From the NCBI GenBank assembly GCA_036365145.1, contig JAEOAD010000004.1:48514001-48578000 (forward strand): DNA of 64,000 bases, read 5' to 3'. Positions within the stretch are counted from its first letter, which is position 1, and every line of letters starts with the position of its first letter. The notes beneath the pieces are model-generated. The model saw only the letters and a list, made by a program, of their open reading frames with translations. It had not been told where the DNA came from and ran no database searches. The position numbers and the translations under genes are program-made. The stretch is from Orientallactaga sibirica (Eukaryota > Chordata > Mammalia > Rodentia > Dipodidae). This document shows, piece by piece, positions 1 to 12,900 of this stretch.

Positions 1-2189
1 GGCAGCATAATTTTTAGTTTCTGCCTTTAAATGCAAATAAAGTAAGGCATCCAGACAGATGGGTAGGAGGTGTGAAGAAAGAAAATGAAAGGGATAGTTT
101 TTTAATTAGTGAAACGTTTATAAATTTGCATGTCACTTTATGACTATTAAGTTGCACCCTTAGTTATGGTTCTTGTTAATTCCAGTATGGTTTCTATGGA
201 AAGGACATTAAGATGATGGCAAGAAGAGGAAGGTGATGGTGCAGACTGGAATTCAGGTCTTTCATGAGGCTGGCCTCCTCTGGAAAACAGGAGAATAAAG
301 GCCAAGAATGAATAAAGCAAAAACTTAAAAAAAAAAAACTACTGCAGAAAAACTGTGTTTTTTTCATGCATGAACTCCTAATTGCTTCATATTTCATTTG
401 ACATCTTGTCAGCTTAAAAAATAGTGATTTTCCCATTTTAATTCTCTGCTCTATAAAAGTCACCATGATTATCATAAGACATTTTATAAAACTGAGGAGG
501 TAAAGGGGCAAGAACTTTAAAAGTTAAAACAGTATAGGAATACATGTCATTGATTTATCAAGTTATTATGATAACAGAAGACAACAATAAAAAGAGTGAT
601 GTAAAAAATGAGTTCCACAGAGAAATTATACTGACAATGTAATAAGGATTTTTTAACTGCAGTTTACAATTAAACCACTATATGAGGAATACTTAATTTT
701 TCCTATGTTTAATTAGAATGCCTAATCCTGTGGCCTTTGAATAAACCACACTCTTCCTATATGTGATGCAATCATGTGTGTTGAACTAGGCCAGTTACAA
801 CAAGCCCCTGAGTCATGTCTCAGCATAACCCGGGAGTACAGGAGTACAGAGGCTTTATTCCTGGAAACATGCAGCCACATGCTGGAACTTCATGAGGGTG
901 ATGACCTCAACTGAAGCTCAGAACGGCTATGATTTTATCAACTGACAGATTCCTGGATGGATTCCAGCTGTGCTGAAGTAGATCTTGAGGGGAAGGGGAG
1001 ACTTAGGGCTCAGTTATGTGTCTATTGAGGCCAACTCCACAGCTGACTGTTCTGCAGCCATTAAGAGCAGGTAACCTTACATACTGAGGTAAGATGCTGA
1101 GACCCATAGCACCTGCAATCCTCAGTGTGTCAAACAGTGAATTTAGAGTTTGTTACCACCTGATTTAGCTGCTCTACGTGTTGCTATCTTGGGATGCTCA
1201 AAGTCTATGTAGCTGCCACATCCTGGGACTTGACAAGTCAGGGAAAGAGAAGTGAAATCTGGTGAGTGTTTTTGCTATTTATTTTAATAAAGATGCTTCC
1301 TAGAATGGTAGCTGCAATGCCCCAGTAGCTGAGACATGAGAAACTCCACAGTACAAATAACTGGAGTATTTCAGCTAGCTTAGAGGTGCTTTAACACCCT
1401 GAGCAAAGCTGCCTGTCCTTTTCTCTAGTTGTGCATGCCAGCATCATTCTCCCCTTTCCTCAAACTGAACACTATTTTAAGAACACAGTTTCTGAACTTG
1501 AAAACAACAATGACATTTCTTATCCTTATTTCAGAAGGTACAGCCTTATGATGCTGTTCTTATGTATGAAGTAGAAATGGTATGAAGGGCTGTTATGTAG
1601 CCTCTGAAGTGAAGTATTCCCTCCAGGAGGGAGGAAGGAATCATAAGGTCAAGTCTGGGAGAGCTGAAACTTTAAAGGTCACATGGCCACTCCCCAAGGT
1701 TACAGAAGAAGTAAATAACTCTGACCACTGTTGTCTAACGATTTTCTAAACTTAAAGTTTGCGAGACCCCTCACTAAGGATATGTAACTTAGGTTCTGCA
1801 GCGGCCTTTCTGTCGTCCACACTCCTACAAACAGCCTCTCACCATGCTCTGTAAGTAACCCGAATGAACTCATTGACACACCACAACTGGGCTTGGTGCA
1901 TTATGCTTTGGCCTGTCAGCTGTGCTCTATCTGGGGTGAATAAATGTGTGCTGGCGCTTCCCCAGGAACATTTCACATGGCATCACAAGGGCATCCACAA
2001 AAGCTGTTAAATAACAGATGACTTGGCTAGATAATAAATTTATGCCTGTCTACATTTTATTCTTTGGGGGTTTGGTTTCATTGATGGGTAATGATAGAGT
2101 TAGCAACCAGCTTGCACCAGGGAATAATCTGGAAGAAGTCTATATTCATGCGGTAGAAGGTCTCCATATCCTTAATCACACAGTGAAGC
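1..2189. other. No recognised feature
   Basis: AT-rich unique-looking DNA with short A-runs (near 322-340). Around 1840-1935 a stretch with CTCTGTAAGTAACCCGAATG and GAATAAATG looks like the 3' part of an old LTR, but I could not place it in a family. No splice-flanked reading frame was seen. Confidence 0.4.
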
Positions 2190-2265
2190 CCTCATATCAG
2201 ATTCAGATTTATTTGACAAGAGAAATAACCTTTGTTATTGTTTAAGCCACTATGATTGGTTGATA
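2190..2265 (+). mobile_element. MLT1-like LTR 3' fragment
   Basis: The stretch AATAACCTTTGTTATTGTTTAAGCCACTATG resembles the terminal part of MLT1 (ERVL-MaLR) LTRs, in which TTGTTTAAGCCACT is diagnostic. The rest of the LTR is too diverged to bound. Confidence 0.4.
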
Positions 2266-2538
2266 GATGGTAATACACTCTAAATCTAATCCTAAGTAAT
2301 ATAATAGAAGCACCAAGGGAGTGATGTCAATGATATTAGACTTTGCTCATCCTGTGAATTTCCAATGCACTGCTATTGTTTACAATGCCAGTCAAAAGCA
2401 CGTTGCATATGAAAAACTTTAAGTTTATAAAAAAAGATTTAATAACATTTCAGTACCCCGGTTGCTAAGGTAAACAATTTATCTGACTTCTGCCCATCGA
2501 AGGATAATTGCATTAAATTGATAAAAGATTCAAGATAA

Positions 2539-2749
2539 GGGCTGGAGAAAAGGCTTAGCGGTTAAGGCATTTGCTCATGAAGCCTAAGGACTCATGTTCG
2601 ACTCTCCAGGTTCCATGTAAGCCAGGTACACAAGATGACACAAAGTCACACAGGTGTACAATGTGGCATATGTGAATGGAGTTCAGCTGCAGTGGCTGGA
2701 GGCCCTCTTTCTCTCACTCTATCTCATAAAAAAAGTTACAAAATAAAGA
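2539..2749 (+). mobile_element. DIP SINE
   Basis: A diverged full copy. The tRNA-like head is GGGCTGGAGAAAAGGCTTAGCGGTTAAGG with B-box-like GTTCGACTC, followed by the body, a pyrimidine run and an A-rich tail ending AAATAAAG. Confidence 0.85.
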
Positions 2750-2879
2750 TTCAAGCTAAAAATGGAGAGCAAAGAATGGAGTACCATTCATAGGAAGAGT
2801 TACTGAGATGAACTGCCTTTTTGGTTCTAGATAACAGACAAGGAGACGTTGACAATGATACCAACAACATCACTGGCTT

Positions 2880-2970
2880 GCCAGACATGGTGGCACATGC
2901 CTGTAATTTCAACACTCAAGAGTCAAGGACAGAGGATCACAAGTTCAAGGTCATTCTGGCCTACATAGAG
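2880..2970 (+). mobile_element. Old B1-related SINE fragment
   Basis: GCCAGACATGGTGGCACATGCCTGTAATTTC followed by an AAGTTCAAGGTCATTCTGGCCTACATAGAG block is a diverged 7SL-derived B1 with internal loss, older than the Dipodoid B1 copies elsewhere in the window. Confidence 0.7.
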
Positions 2971-3014
2971 AAAAACATTTTTTATATAAACAATTAAAAT
3001 TTTTTTAATCTCTG

Positions 3015-3175
3015 GGGCTGGAGAGAAGGCTCAGAGGTTAAGGTACTTGCCTGCAAAGCCTGAAGACCCAGGTTCTATTCACCAGTACCCATGTACAGCC
3101 AGATGTACAAAGTGGTACATTTACCTGGAGTTCATTTGCAATGGCTTTTCTCTGATAAAACATAAATAAAATTTT
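3015..3175 (+). mobile_element. DIP SINE, short
   Basis: Head GGGCTGGAGAGAAGGCTCAGAGGTTAAGG, body to CATGTACAGCCAGATGTACAAAGTGG and tail ATAAAACATAAATAAAATTTT. The pyrimidine run is mostly lost. Confidence 0.85.
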
Positions 3176-4859
3176 AACTCTGACTCGGTTAAACACTGCA
3201 GATGATGTGAACCAAACCCAAGATGGGGAAGGCAACTGAGGAATAATGGAGAAGGGAATATGGTATATTTGGAACTTAAATAGCTTTTGTGATGCCTAAG
3301 GGGTTTGTACAGAGTCTGAAAGAAATGAAACAAGTTGAGAATTTGGGCTCACTTGTTTTGCATTTTAAAACATTTGATGATTTTATATCAATTACTCAAT
3401 AAGCTCAGGCTCCTTATCATGACTTCAAGGCAGCTGGTATTATGCCCACCAATTCTTTCTGTATTTAATCTCTCAATGTCCCTCTTTGCTCACAAGGTCT
3501 CATCAAATACAAAGTTAGGCACAAGACACGCAAAACTGTACATAGGCTTCCAAAATAATCTTCAAAGAAGTCCTTTCCCCAGACATATTTGTTATACAAT
3601 ACATGTCCATTTTGGGGGGAAATATCTGATTACCTGCCTGCCTCCCATGCTATGTAAAACCCTCTGAAGGCCTCCCTGTCGTCTTGGATATAGCACATCA
3701 GAACTGATCTGCATCCCAATACTTGCTTAATTAATGGAGGATGGCACTCCATGCCTCTGTGCTTGCTGTTTCCTTATCTGAAACACAGAAAGGGATCAAT
3801 GCCCACTCTGAGTTGTCAACTCTAGGTGTCAATACCGTGGTGGCTTTTCCCTGGAGAGAGGAGGTAAGAAAAAGAAAGAAAAATGCAAATAGCTGATGTA
3901 AAGGACTGTATTTAAGGAGAGAAGAAAATAAGTAACTCAAGTTTCTGATAATCTGTATGCAAAACACACCAAGAATGCAAAATCAATAGCCACAGGCCAG
4001 CACCAGCATGCAGGAGAATGTCAGTGAAGAAAGCCCTTGGTGCTCAGGAGGCATGACTGAGCCTGGAGGCCTTCTGGACCTCCAGCTCACAGGAGATTTT
4101 CTGAACACCTGTCAAAAGATCTGAGCATTTTACTGCTCCCTCATACTCAGCTGTGGACTGTGAAATGACCAGTGCATTGTCAGATAAAGGTCCATGTTCT
4201 TCTCCTTAAAGGTTTTCTAAATGCCACGAGGGCAGCATGGGCCAGGTACTTGCTAAATACAGCAAGTCTCAAGCCAGGGGTGTATTGCTTAACTTCTCCA
4301 ATTTTCAGTGAAAGGAGAAAATGAAATAACGGCAAACTAGAATGTGGTAAACAGAAGAGACCCATGGCATGTGGGAACACTTTTGCAGTTTTGTGACATA
4401 CACTTTTGCTGTGCATTAACAATGATTATTGAATTGTGTTAATTATCTTTTTATTAGCATGACACATACAATATAAAACATATGTAATTAGCATTACCAG
4501 GTTCTGGCAACATGAGAATTGCTTTGAGCCCTTGTGAAACAATGTCTACACACTTTATACAGATCTCTCAGGCCTTTTTATACATGCTTAGGGAAGACTA
4601 AGAGAATAGAATCTGGAAAAGGACATTTTCAGCACCATCTATGTCTTACTCCAATGTCAATTACTTCTTGGTGTTGGTTCCTAGTACAGGCCCATCATAA
4701 AGACACAATAAGAGTGTATTAAATGACCGAGCACCCAGTTTCCTGGGAATTTGTTCAAATGAGTTGAAAACATGTCCACACAAATGCCTGCATATAAAAT
4801 TTTAGCTCTTATAGAACTACCAAAACATAGCACCCGAGATGCTAAGTGGATAAACTGTT
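3176..4859. other. No recognised feature
   Basis: Unique-looking intronic DNA. Open frames here are short and appear on both strands without splice signals or family resemblance. Confidence 0.4.
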
Positions 4860-4990
4860 GTGGTAATCCCAGCACTCGGGAAGCAGAGGTAGGAGGATCG
4901 CCATGAGTCCAAGGCCACCCTGAGACTACATAGTGAATTCCAGGTCAGCCTGAGCCAGAATGAGACCCTACCTCAAAAAACCCAAAACAA
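4860..4990 (+). mobile_element. B1 SINE, 5' end lost
   Basis: From TAATCCCAGCACTCGGGAAGCAGAGG to GAGACCCTACCTCAAAAAACCC with the jerboa-type GAGACTACATAGTGAATTCC segment. An A-rich tail runs to about 5020. The first ~30 bases of the family are replaced by unrelated sequence. Confidence 0.85.
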
Positions 4991-5356
4991 AACAAAAAAT
5001 AAAAATAAAAATGAAAAATAAATTACCAGATTAAGTAAATTATATAATAGGTGAAAAGGTATTGAATGCTCAGTAAAAGAAAAGAGAGCCTGAAAAGGAG
5101 AATCAGGACTACTAAAATGGTCTGAGGAGTAGTTTCATTTCCTAAAAGAAGACATTACTACCTTCGAGCAGCCAAGGGTGCTCTGTGTCTCATTCAATCT
5201 CCCATGGAAGACTCTTCAATAAGTAGTGCCCAGTACAAAGCAAATGCTCAGTCGGCAAAGGCACCCTCTTATTACCACAGTTATTGTTAATCAAACACTT
5301 AAGTAAATGGCAGTAAGTGTTGGAATAACATTTCTTTTACAATATCCACCATAAAA

Positions 5357-5622
5357 TTTTAGTTTTTTCTTTTTTGAGAGAGAGAGACAGAGGGAGAGGG
5401 AGAGGAAGAAAGATAGAGATGGGTGCGCCAACAGCCTCTCAGCTGCTGCGAACAAAATCCAGATGCATGCGCCTCCTTGTGGTCAAGTGTGGCATTGCAC
5501 CCTTGCATCACTTTGCATCTGGCTAAACGTAGGACCTGGAAATTGGAACCGCTGGAGATTGGAACCAACCTTCTTAGACTTAGGAGGCAGGCGCCTTAAC
5601 TGCTAAGCCATCTCTCCAGCCC
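5357..5622 (-). mobile_element. DIP SINE, long variant with duplicated 15-mer
   Basis: Reverse-oriented copy ending GCCATCTCTCCAGCCC. It carries the longer body (CTCCTTGTGGTCAAGTGTGG, GCACCCTTGCATCACTTTGC) and two adjacent copies of a TGGAGATTGGAACC-type 15-mer. This marks a subfamily shared with the copies at 20388 and 40386. Confidence 0.9.
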
Positions 5623-7331
5623 TAGTTTTTGATTTTTTTAAAGGCTAGAACAATGGGAAGTCCAAACCTTAAATTCTCTGAGTAAAAGGTTTATACTTTA
5701 TAGAAAATGTGGAATTGGTGGTTGCTTACTAACAAACATCATCCTTTCATTCTCTTTCTCCTCATGTATGCCAAGATTCTCACATGTTGATGTGAACAGA
5801 AAAGATTTTGACAACTGTGTGTAGATTAACTTTGGATGCAAAGAACAAAAAATCTAAGAAAGAAATGGATTTACAAAGAGTTAGGCATTCCTGATGTATA
5901 GTATAGCACTCAGGGATGGTATGATGATTCCATGAACTCATCAAGAAAGGGGCTCTTCCTGGAACACTGCTCTGCTACTTCTAGGGTGGACTTAGGCTCT
6001 ATGACCCAAGAAAAACTCGATTCAGCTCATCTGTGAGGAAGGAGCTAGAAAGGATATAGATGGGGGACTCTCACTTGTCTTTAAGGAATTTTCCCAGAGC
6101 ATACTACCTACACAACTTCTCAAGTATATTATCAGCAACATGTTGTCCAAGCTCTTGTCTGTGAGACATGGCATGTTTAGCCAGGGCTGTGTGTGTCCAG
6201 CTATGAACCAGAGAGAATGTGTCTTGAGAGGCAATAACAGCCCATCAGAGAAAGAAACGAAATGGCCACCCCACTTACTGGTGGCTGATTGGGACATCCA
6301 CAACTCAGGTGGAAGTACAGAAGGATCTTTTCTGTCTGCAAAATTTTATGCAGGTGCTGGGGAAGAAAAGTTGTGATTTGTTCTGAAAATAGCTCTATCA
6401 CGCCTTTTAAAACTGAATCAAATTCTAATAGAGATGAATGAATAAATCCAGTAAACTTTAAGACCTAAGATTTAGTTTTTCTTTTTTTCAAATTTGTATA
6501 ATATATGATAAGAGTACTTGAGTTAAATATTGTGAATACACATAAATTTTATGGGATTATTAGAATAATATTTTCAAATATTATTTAAAGGCATGGGGAA
6601 ATATTTATCTTGTAATAAGTAAAAAGACATGATGCAATTTCATGTGACCTGTGAAACAGTGACATATATATGAATGATTAACATAATTTGATGTTCTATA
6701 GTTTCTAAAATGTCTAAATAGAGAACATGTTGAACTTAAGTATATTTTAAAAGTCTGCATTCTAGCAGCAGTTCTAAACTGCTTTATTAGTGTTATCTTT
6801 TCACATTAACTTTTGCATTACTTTAAAAGTATAATCCTTAATCATATAGGACTCTAGATAGACCTAAATCTATGAATCATCAAACAAACTAATAATGTAT
6901 TTTAAAAGTACTATCACTTTTGATTTTGTAGGAAAAAATTTGCAAGCTTATCACTAGAAGGTGGTGTAGAGGCATTAATAAAAAAATCAGTAGCTCAAAA
7001 GTATGAGGCATGGAAAGAAAGAAAACTTCAGTGTTATGTAAACAAGGCACATATATTAGTCTTTCTAAAGATTTGAACTGTACCAGGCACCATCTTTACC
7101 AGGAAACCGATGCCCTAATTATGTGTCTTTCTCATACAATGCCAAGCTTCCCTCATCACTGCAACAAGTGAAGATCCCCCAGCCTTGTTTTGATATTGCT
7201 GGCTATTCCTGACCACTTTTCATGGTGTACTTGAATCTTCATTTCTGTAACTGTAAAGTTTCTTCTTGATGTCAGCAACATATTTGGGAGGATGCTCCAA
7301 ATACTTCCCAACTCCAGAGGTCATCCCACTG
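5623..7331. other. No recognised feature
   Basis: AT-rich DNA. Overlapping short frames on both strands at 6022-6401 mirror each other and lack splice sites or any recognisable motif, so they are not called. Confidence 0.4.
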
Positions 7332-7341
7332 TTTGGTTCTA

Positions 7342-7474
7342 GCTTTCTTTTTCTTTTTCTTTCTTTTCTTTTCTTTTCTTTTCTTTTCTTTTCTTTTCTT
7401 TTCTTTTCTTTTCTTTTCTTTTCTTTTCTTTTCTTTTCCTTTCCTTTCCTTTCCTTTCCTTTCCTTTCCTTTCC

Positions 7475-7541
<67 letters not shown>

Positions 7542-7551
7542 TTTTTTTTTT
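7342..7551 (-). repeat. Pyrimidine microsatellite grown from a B1 tail
   Basis: On the plus strand: TTTTC-type repeats, then TTTCC-type, then TTTC repeats, then pure T joining the B1 at 7552. The 19-bp target duplication at 7332-7350 and 7700-7718 encloses both the tract and the B1, so the tract descends from the SINE A-tail (AAAAG/GGAAA/GAAA on the minus strand). Confidence 0.93.
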
Positions 7552-7699
7552 TTTTGTGGTTTTCGAGGTAGGGTCTCACTCTGGCCCAGGCTGACCTGGA
7601 ATTAACTATGTATTCTCAGGGTGGCCTCGAACTCATGGCGATCCTCCTACCTCTGCTTCCCAAGTGTTGGGATTAAAGGCGTGCACCACCACGCCCGGC
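7552..7699 (-). mobile_element. B1 SINE
   Basis: Full-length and little diverged: GCCGGGCGTGGTGGTGCACGCC on the minus strand through GAGACCCTACCTCG. Target duplication TTTGGTTCTAGCTTTCTTT at 7332-7350 and 7700-7718. Confidence 0.95.
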
Positions 7700-7719
7700 T
7701 TTGGTTCTAGCTTTCTTTC

Positions 7720-8008
7720 CAAATTCTTTATCATTTCAGCTTCTCCTTTAAGACACTGCCTTGTCACCAGTCCTATCCAGTGTTTCTCTCTCTTTAACAT
7801 TCCTTTCCCCACTGCTTCATTCATTAGTTGCATAAAACCAAAAGAAACATCATTCAAAATTCAGAAATCATTTTGATTTACTTTATACAAACACATAACA
7901 AAGTATGTGAAATGATGTTATAAATTGGTAAGAAAAAGTATATTCCAATTAGTAAAAACAAAAGCTAGGTTTATAGGGTTGAAAAATTGTATGTAACTTT
8001 AAGGAACA
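7720..8008. other. No recognised feature
   Basis: Unique-looking intronic DNA between the B1 and the next DIP. Confidence 0.4.
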
Positions 8009-8018
8009 GAGACAGCCA

Positions 8019-8255
8019 GGACTGGAGAAATGCCTCATCAAATAAGGTGCTTGCCTGCAAAGCCTAATGACTCAAGTTTGATTTCCCAGTACCCATGTAA
8101 AGCCAGATGCACAAAGTGGCACATACAACTGGAATTTGCAATGGACAGATGCCCTGGTATACCCATTCTTTCTCTCTCTCTCTTTCTCTTCTATCTCTCT
8201 CTGCTTGCAAATAAAGAAAAAAAAGAAAGGGAAAAGGAAAACAAGAAAAGAATTG
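8019..8255 (+). mobile_element. DIP SINE
   Basis: Head AGGACTGGAGAAATGCCTCATC, body CCAGTACCCATGTAAAGCCAGATGCACAAAGTGGC, CT-rich run, and tail AAATAAAG followed by GA-rich sequence. Target duplication GAGACAGCCA at 8009-8018 and 8256-8265. Confidence 0.92.
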
Positions 8256-8379
8256 GAGACAGCCATGAATGGTATACCAGGGTCTCTAAAGCCCGGCTGA
8301 ATTACAACTAAAACTCAGTTGCTGTAATAGTCCCAATGCTTTGCCAAGTGTTTTACTACAGAACAGGATACTCTTATTT

Positions 8380-8414
8380 AAATATTTATATTTATATATT
8401 TATTTATATATATA

Positions 8415-8457
<43 letters not shown>
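8380..8457 (+). repeat. (AT)n followed by (GA)n microsatellite
   Basis: A TATTTATATA-type run passes directly into about 19 GA units. No SINE body is attached. Confidence 0.95.
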
Positions 8458-8458
<1 letters not shown>

Positions 8459-9604
8459 ACTAATCAACTTTCATAAATTCCATGGTAAAACAGTCTAAAA
8501 ATTATCCTTTGACATTTTTTTAGCCTCCTAACCTCCCCTTCCCCAAATAACAAAAAGTTGCCCATGCACCACCACTGTAGCATGGTACACCCAGTATACA
8601 GCTGCATGCCTAACTCCAGACTTCCTAATGCATCTGATGGGAGGAGCCCATGGCATTCATGCTTCTGTGTCTGGTAATGGGTATGTTTGGATCTGCAGGG
8701 ACTCTAGTTTCCAAAGGTGCTGGAAATTCTTAGCTAAATTCCCTTGACAACTTTACACTCCCTGCCCTGAATGTGTGAAAGATGAACTTTAACTCTAAAT
8801 CTGAGAAGTGAAAATGTCAGGATTAAATGTGCTCTAGGAAAACAATTACCCTCGCAATATGGATGAATAACTGGAGGAAATACATGCAGAAGCTAAAGGA
8901 GTGCTCACTCTGTATCACAAGTTCAATGACTACTTTAGAGAGGGTGGCTATTCCCATCAGTGCTAAATCTTTCTTTATAACCCTCTGGAACCCATTAAGG
9001 AGCAGAGGTCCATCTACCTTGCTGAGGTTGAAACTCAACAAGAAGCCACAAGCAAAGACGGCACTTTCCTCTTTGAGACCTGTATATGGTCAAGGTCCTT
9101 ATTTATTAAGGTTATTGTAAGACTATAGTCTAGCAGTCTTAACAATGGTCGCTATGTGTGAAGGAATCTTGGTTAAGTGAAACTCCCTCATCTACAGATA
9201 CTTCATTAACCACAGGGTTACTGAGATAATATGAATGTTGTTTATTTTTTCCTAAAAGTAAATCATTCTGTAAAAATATAAGTATTGGTTACTGTTCTTC
9301 AAGTAATAGTTCTTAAAATATCATGACATAAAACAAACTTTTCCATAAAACTTTTCAATTAATACTTTTAGCTAATCTTGCAAGTAGGTGGCCACTGAGT
9401 TTCATTGATGTGCTTTTAGTAGTTTTACCTCATGAATGATGGCATAATCTTTACAAAAGAAGCTCATGGAGCTTCATGAAAGACAGAGCCTATAACACTG
9501 GCTTCAGCTATGCCTTATTCCAGTATCTAACAGCAAAATCTAGGCCATTTTAGATAGCATTTGATAGGGTATTACCACATTGACTGCTAATTTCTTTTCT
9601 ACAG
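8458..9604. other. No confident feature; possible L1 3' UTR remnant at 8520-8700
   Basis: 8520-8700 (CCTCCTAACCTCCCCTTCCCC then GGAGGAGCCCATGGCATTC) has the pyrimidine-rich texture of an L1 3' UTR, but I cannot align it with confidence. The rest looks unique; opposed frames at 8823-9120 have no supporting signals. Confidence 0.3.
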
Positions 9605-9925
9605 TGGAAAATCTGATTTTTTTTTCAAAGTTAAATTTTATGTTTTAAAAGTTTTACTCTTTTATTTTTTTATTTTATATTATTCTAATTTTATATTCAT
9701 GTTGGTGACTCTGGTAGCCTCCTCCTTGTCCTCCCCCCTCCAAAGGGACCCTCATCATTGGGGAATGTGGGTCATGCATGATGGGGCTAGTCAACAGTTA
9801 TGGGGGATAAACAAAGTCTCTGTGCATAATGACCCAACTTGTGGCTCTAACACTCTTTCCACCTCCTCTTCCATGAATTTCCCTGAGCCATGTTGGGATC
9901 ATTTTATAACCCTGAGTGCTTAGTA
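9605..9925 (-). mobile_element. L1 3' UTR fragment
   Basis: The T-rich left edge (9610-9690) is the tail of a minus-strand element. The segment with GTGGGTCATGCATGATGGGG, TCTCTGTGCATAATGACCCAACTTG and CCTGAGCCATGTTGGGATC resembles rodent Lx-like L1 3' UTRs. Subfamily is uncertain. Confidence 0.6.
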
Positions 9926-12900
9926 ATTTAAAAACCAAATGTTTCAACTATAAAATTCATTGGTAAGATGATACAGTGAGAGACACTTTACAGAACGACC
10001 AATAATCAGCATTGACTCATCCCAATATCTTTTCTTTCCAACATTAACATGGTGCCAGGAGGGGCCATCTGACGGCCACTTTTAAGCAAATGATTTCTAA
10101 CTATGAAAGAGAAATGTTTTCCACATCCCAGGCATATTGTCAAGATAGGGATTTGTAAGTTCCAGTTCATTATTAGTTTTGGCAGTATTCTAGTGCCACA
10201 GTTGTTAGCTTTGCTGGCATCAGACAACCATTTTTCTGCTGCAGTTGTCTTTAGAAGAGATGTCCTAGATTACTGCTGAACACTAGAGGATCAAAACACC
10301 AGCAATGAAGATTTAAAAACAGTCCTGTGCAGTGGATCAACTAGGAATGCAAGAGGTAACTGAAAATGATCACACTCATGAATACCTAAGAAAACGAAAC
10401 ATCAAAAAATATCCCTGGGCCATATACATTTCAAGCAAGGTCTATACGTTTTGTCTTTTTTCTTTCAACAAGAACTATAGCCTTGAATATGTTACTAGGA
10501 TAAAAATACCACCTGCATGTGAATGCCCTTGTTTTATGAATAGCTCACTGATGCCATCAAGATGCCCATTACCTGTGATGATACACTATCTGGGCCAGAG
10601 CCATCTAGCTGAAAAACGTTCCCCATCAAGAAAGTGGAGCAGCCACTGGAAATGATAGCTGTGGGAGCTCACTGGGGTGCATTCTGCCTTTACATCTCCT
10701 CTAGTCTAGGTTTCATTTGAAAAGCAATCACTGGCAAATGCATTATTATTTTTCTTCTGTAGTAACTCTTAAATTTTCAAACAATTGTTATTAAAGTGTC
10801 ATAATCACAGTGTGAAAAACTTCCCTTCATTATTTACCTCCCTTCCAAAGACCTGAAAATACTCAACTATCTTTAGAAAAGCCACTTTAGGGGCAAATTT
10901 TTGATTCTATGCATCTGAATATACAGCACAACTGTAGGCTGACTGAGGGGCAAAGACATCTGTGGGAAAAGGACAGGCAGCAATTAGCCACAGAATTCCA
11001 ACAGGTGTCCTCATGATTTTTTTTTTTTTTCTAGCATGCCTCTTCATTTAGGATAAAAATCTCACAAATGGGAGGATGTTTCTCTTTGGTTTGGGACATG
11101 AGCAAGAGGAAAAATGTAATTCCTTTAAGATGATGCAAGAGGCTCCAAACTGGCTTTCTGCTAGCAGAGAAGAGCCAGATTTCCCAGGATATTTTTGTTT
11201 TGACTTATGTAATAATAAACTGGTTTTGCTTTGTTTCTACCCATTACTTGGCCTTTTTGCAAAGGCTCATATCTCATTAAATTTGGAGTACAACTAAGGT
11301 AAGAAAAGAACCCTAGTAATCACTAACTTTCCATCTTTTAATTAATTTAATTAATTAATTGAGTCTCCCTATTTATTCATCATGTAAGGACTTGGGATTT
11401 AGAAACCATTAATGAAATAGGTGGTTTATTACAGATGCCTGAGTTTCCAAGTAGAAAACAAAGCATCTAGGGTCAGATAATGGCTACATGGCCTAATTCC
11501 TATTATCAAGCAATAAAGTGGTAGCTGAACTAACATTTTGTTTGTGAAAATAAAGTTACTAAGTTATTCATAAACTTGTTCATATCCTTAGCTGATACTT
11601 CATTTTTAGAGTAAACAATTTCATTACAAACCTGAAAAGACACAATGATCCAGAGGTCAACTGGCAGAGAGAGTGAGAATTACCATGTCAATGATGTTTC
11701 TGGCCATGGATACACTGGAGATCCCAGTGAATAAAGTTCCCTTATGATACTGCAGCTGTCTATAACAAATGTGATTGCATCTTGTAAAGTTCAAAAACAC
11801 AGTTCTTACACAAAATTCTAATATATGAGATTGTGAATGAGAAAGAGAGAGGGGGGATAGACTAGCTATATGGAAATGGTATTTATACATAATACATACC
11901 ACATAGTCATGCTTTACCAGATAAAAAATTACCATTCACTAGTGTGCATGGCCTTATTTCATGACATGCCTGATAAGTGAATATCAGCCACTTTCAAAAG
12001 ATGTGTTCTTGGGAAAGAGGTAGAGATTAGATATGTTTAACTCATATGAAGGACACTGAAGAAATTTTAAATTAATTCACCTTGTCTTAATATTATAGAG
12101 GGCTATAAAGGAATTAGTTAACATGAACACAAATGACTACTTTGGAAAAGAAATACATGGTTTAGTCTTAATGGAGTGTTCTTTAGTGTCTAGCAAGTAG
12201 AGAAGAGGAGGTGAAATTGCCCTCTGATGACCTGAAGATTCTAGGTTGCTGTTCAAAGATGCAACATTCAAACATGAATCAATGTAAAAATTACATGTTC
12301 ATCTCTTCTTTAGTGACTTTAGTACGACAGCGAGCACAGCTGTCACCACTTCATAAAAATTTTAGCCTAAACATTTGCCCTCAAAATGACTTCTTCATTC
12401 CTTTACAAATATAAATTTTCCCTGCCAGTACTTCCACTTTATTTTCTTTTGTCACCACCTAGTTTCCTTAGGCTACCATAAACTGTTGTCACCTACTATC
12501 ATCCCCTACAAACATTAGTATTTCCACAATTCCAAAGACAGAAGGAAAAACATTACTTCTATATTAAGAAGTGTGATACTTATAAAAGTTGGGAGGTACC
12601 ATGAATAATTATTCATATTTTTACAAGAATAACTTTATTTGGCATCAAGAGAGACAAAATTTACATTTAAGATCGTACAGAAATACTGTAAAGATTTTCA
12701 TAATAACTGAAGGGCTACACTGCACAGCACTGATCAAGTAGTTCATTCTAAAAAAACAAAGTCAGATGCTGTAGATAAAGCAACTGGATGCTATCCCTGG
12801 AATATAATGAGCACGCAAGGAGATGAGGGGAGTGCTTTAAACTGCTCCAGGATCTATGGATTAGCTGGTGGTGATATAAAAGTTCCAGGAGTGTGCTTAG

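Noticed and set aside
7220..7605. Open frames of 90-119 aa rich in Lys/Glu/Arg or Phe/Leu/Ser on both strands
   Set aside because: They are direct translations of the TTTTC/TTTCC/TTTC microsatellite and the B1 tail; the composition follows the repeat.
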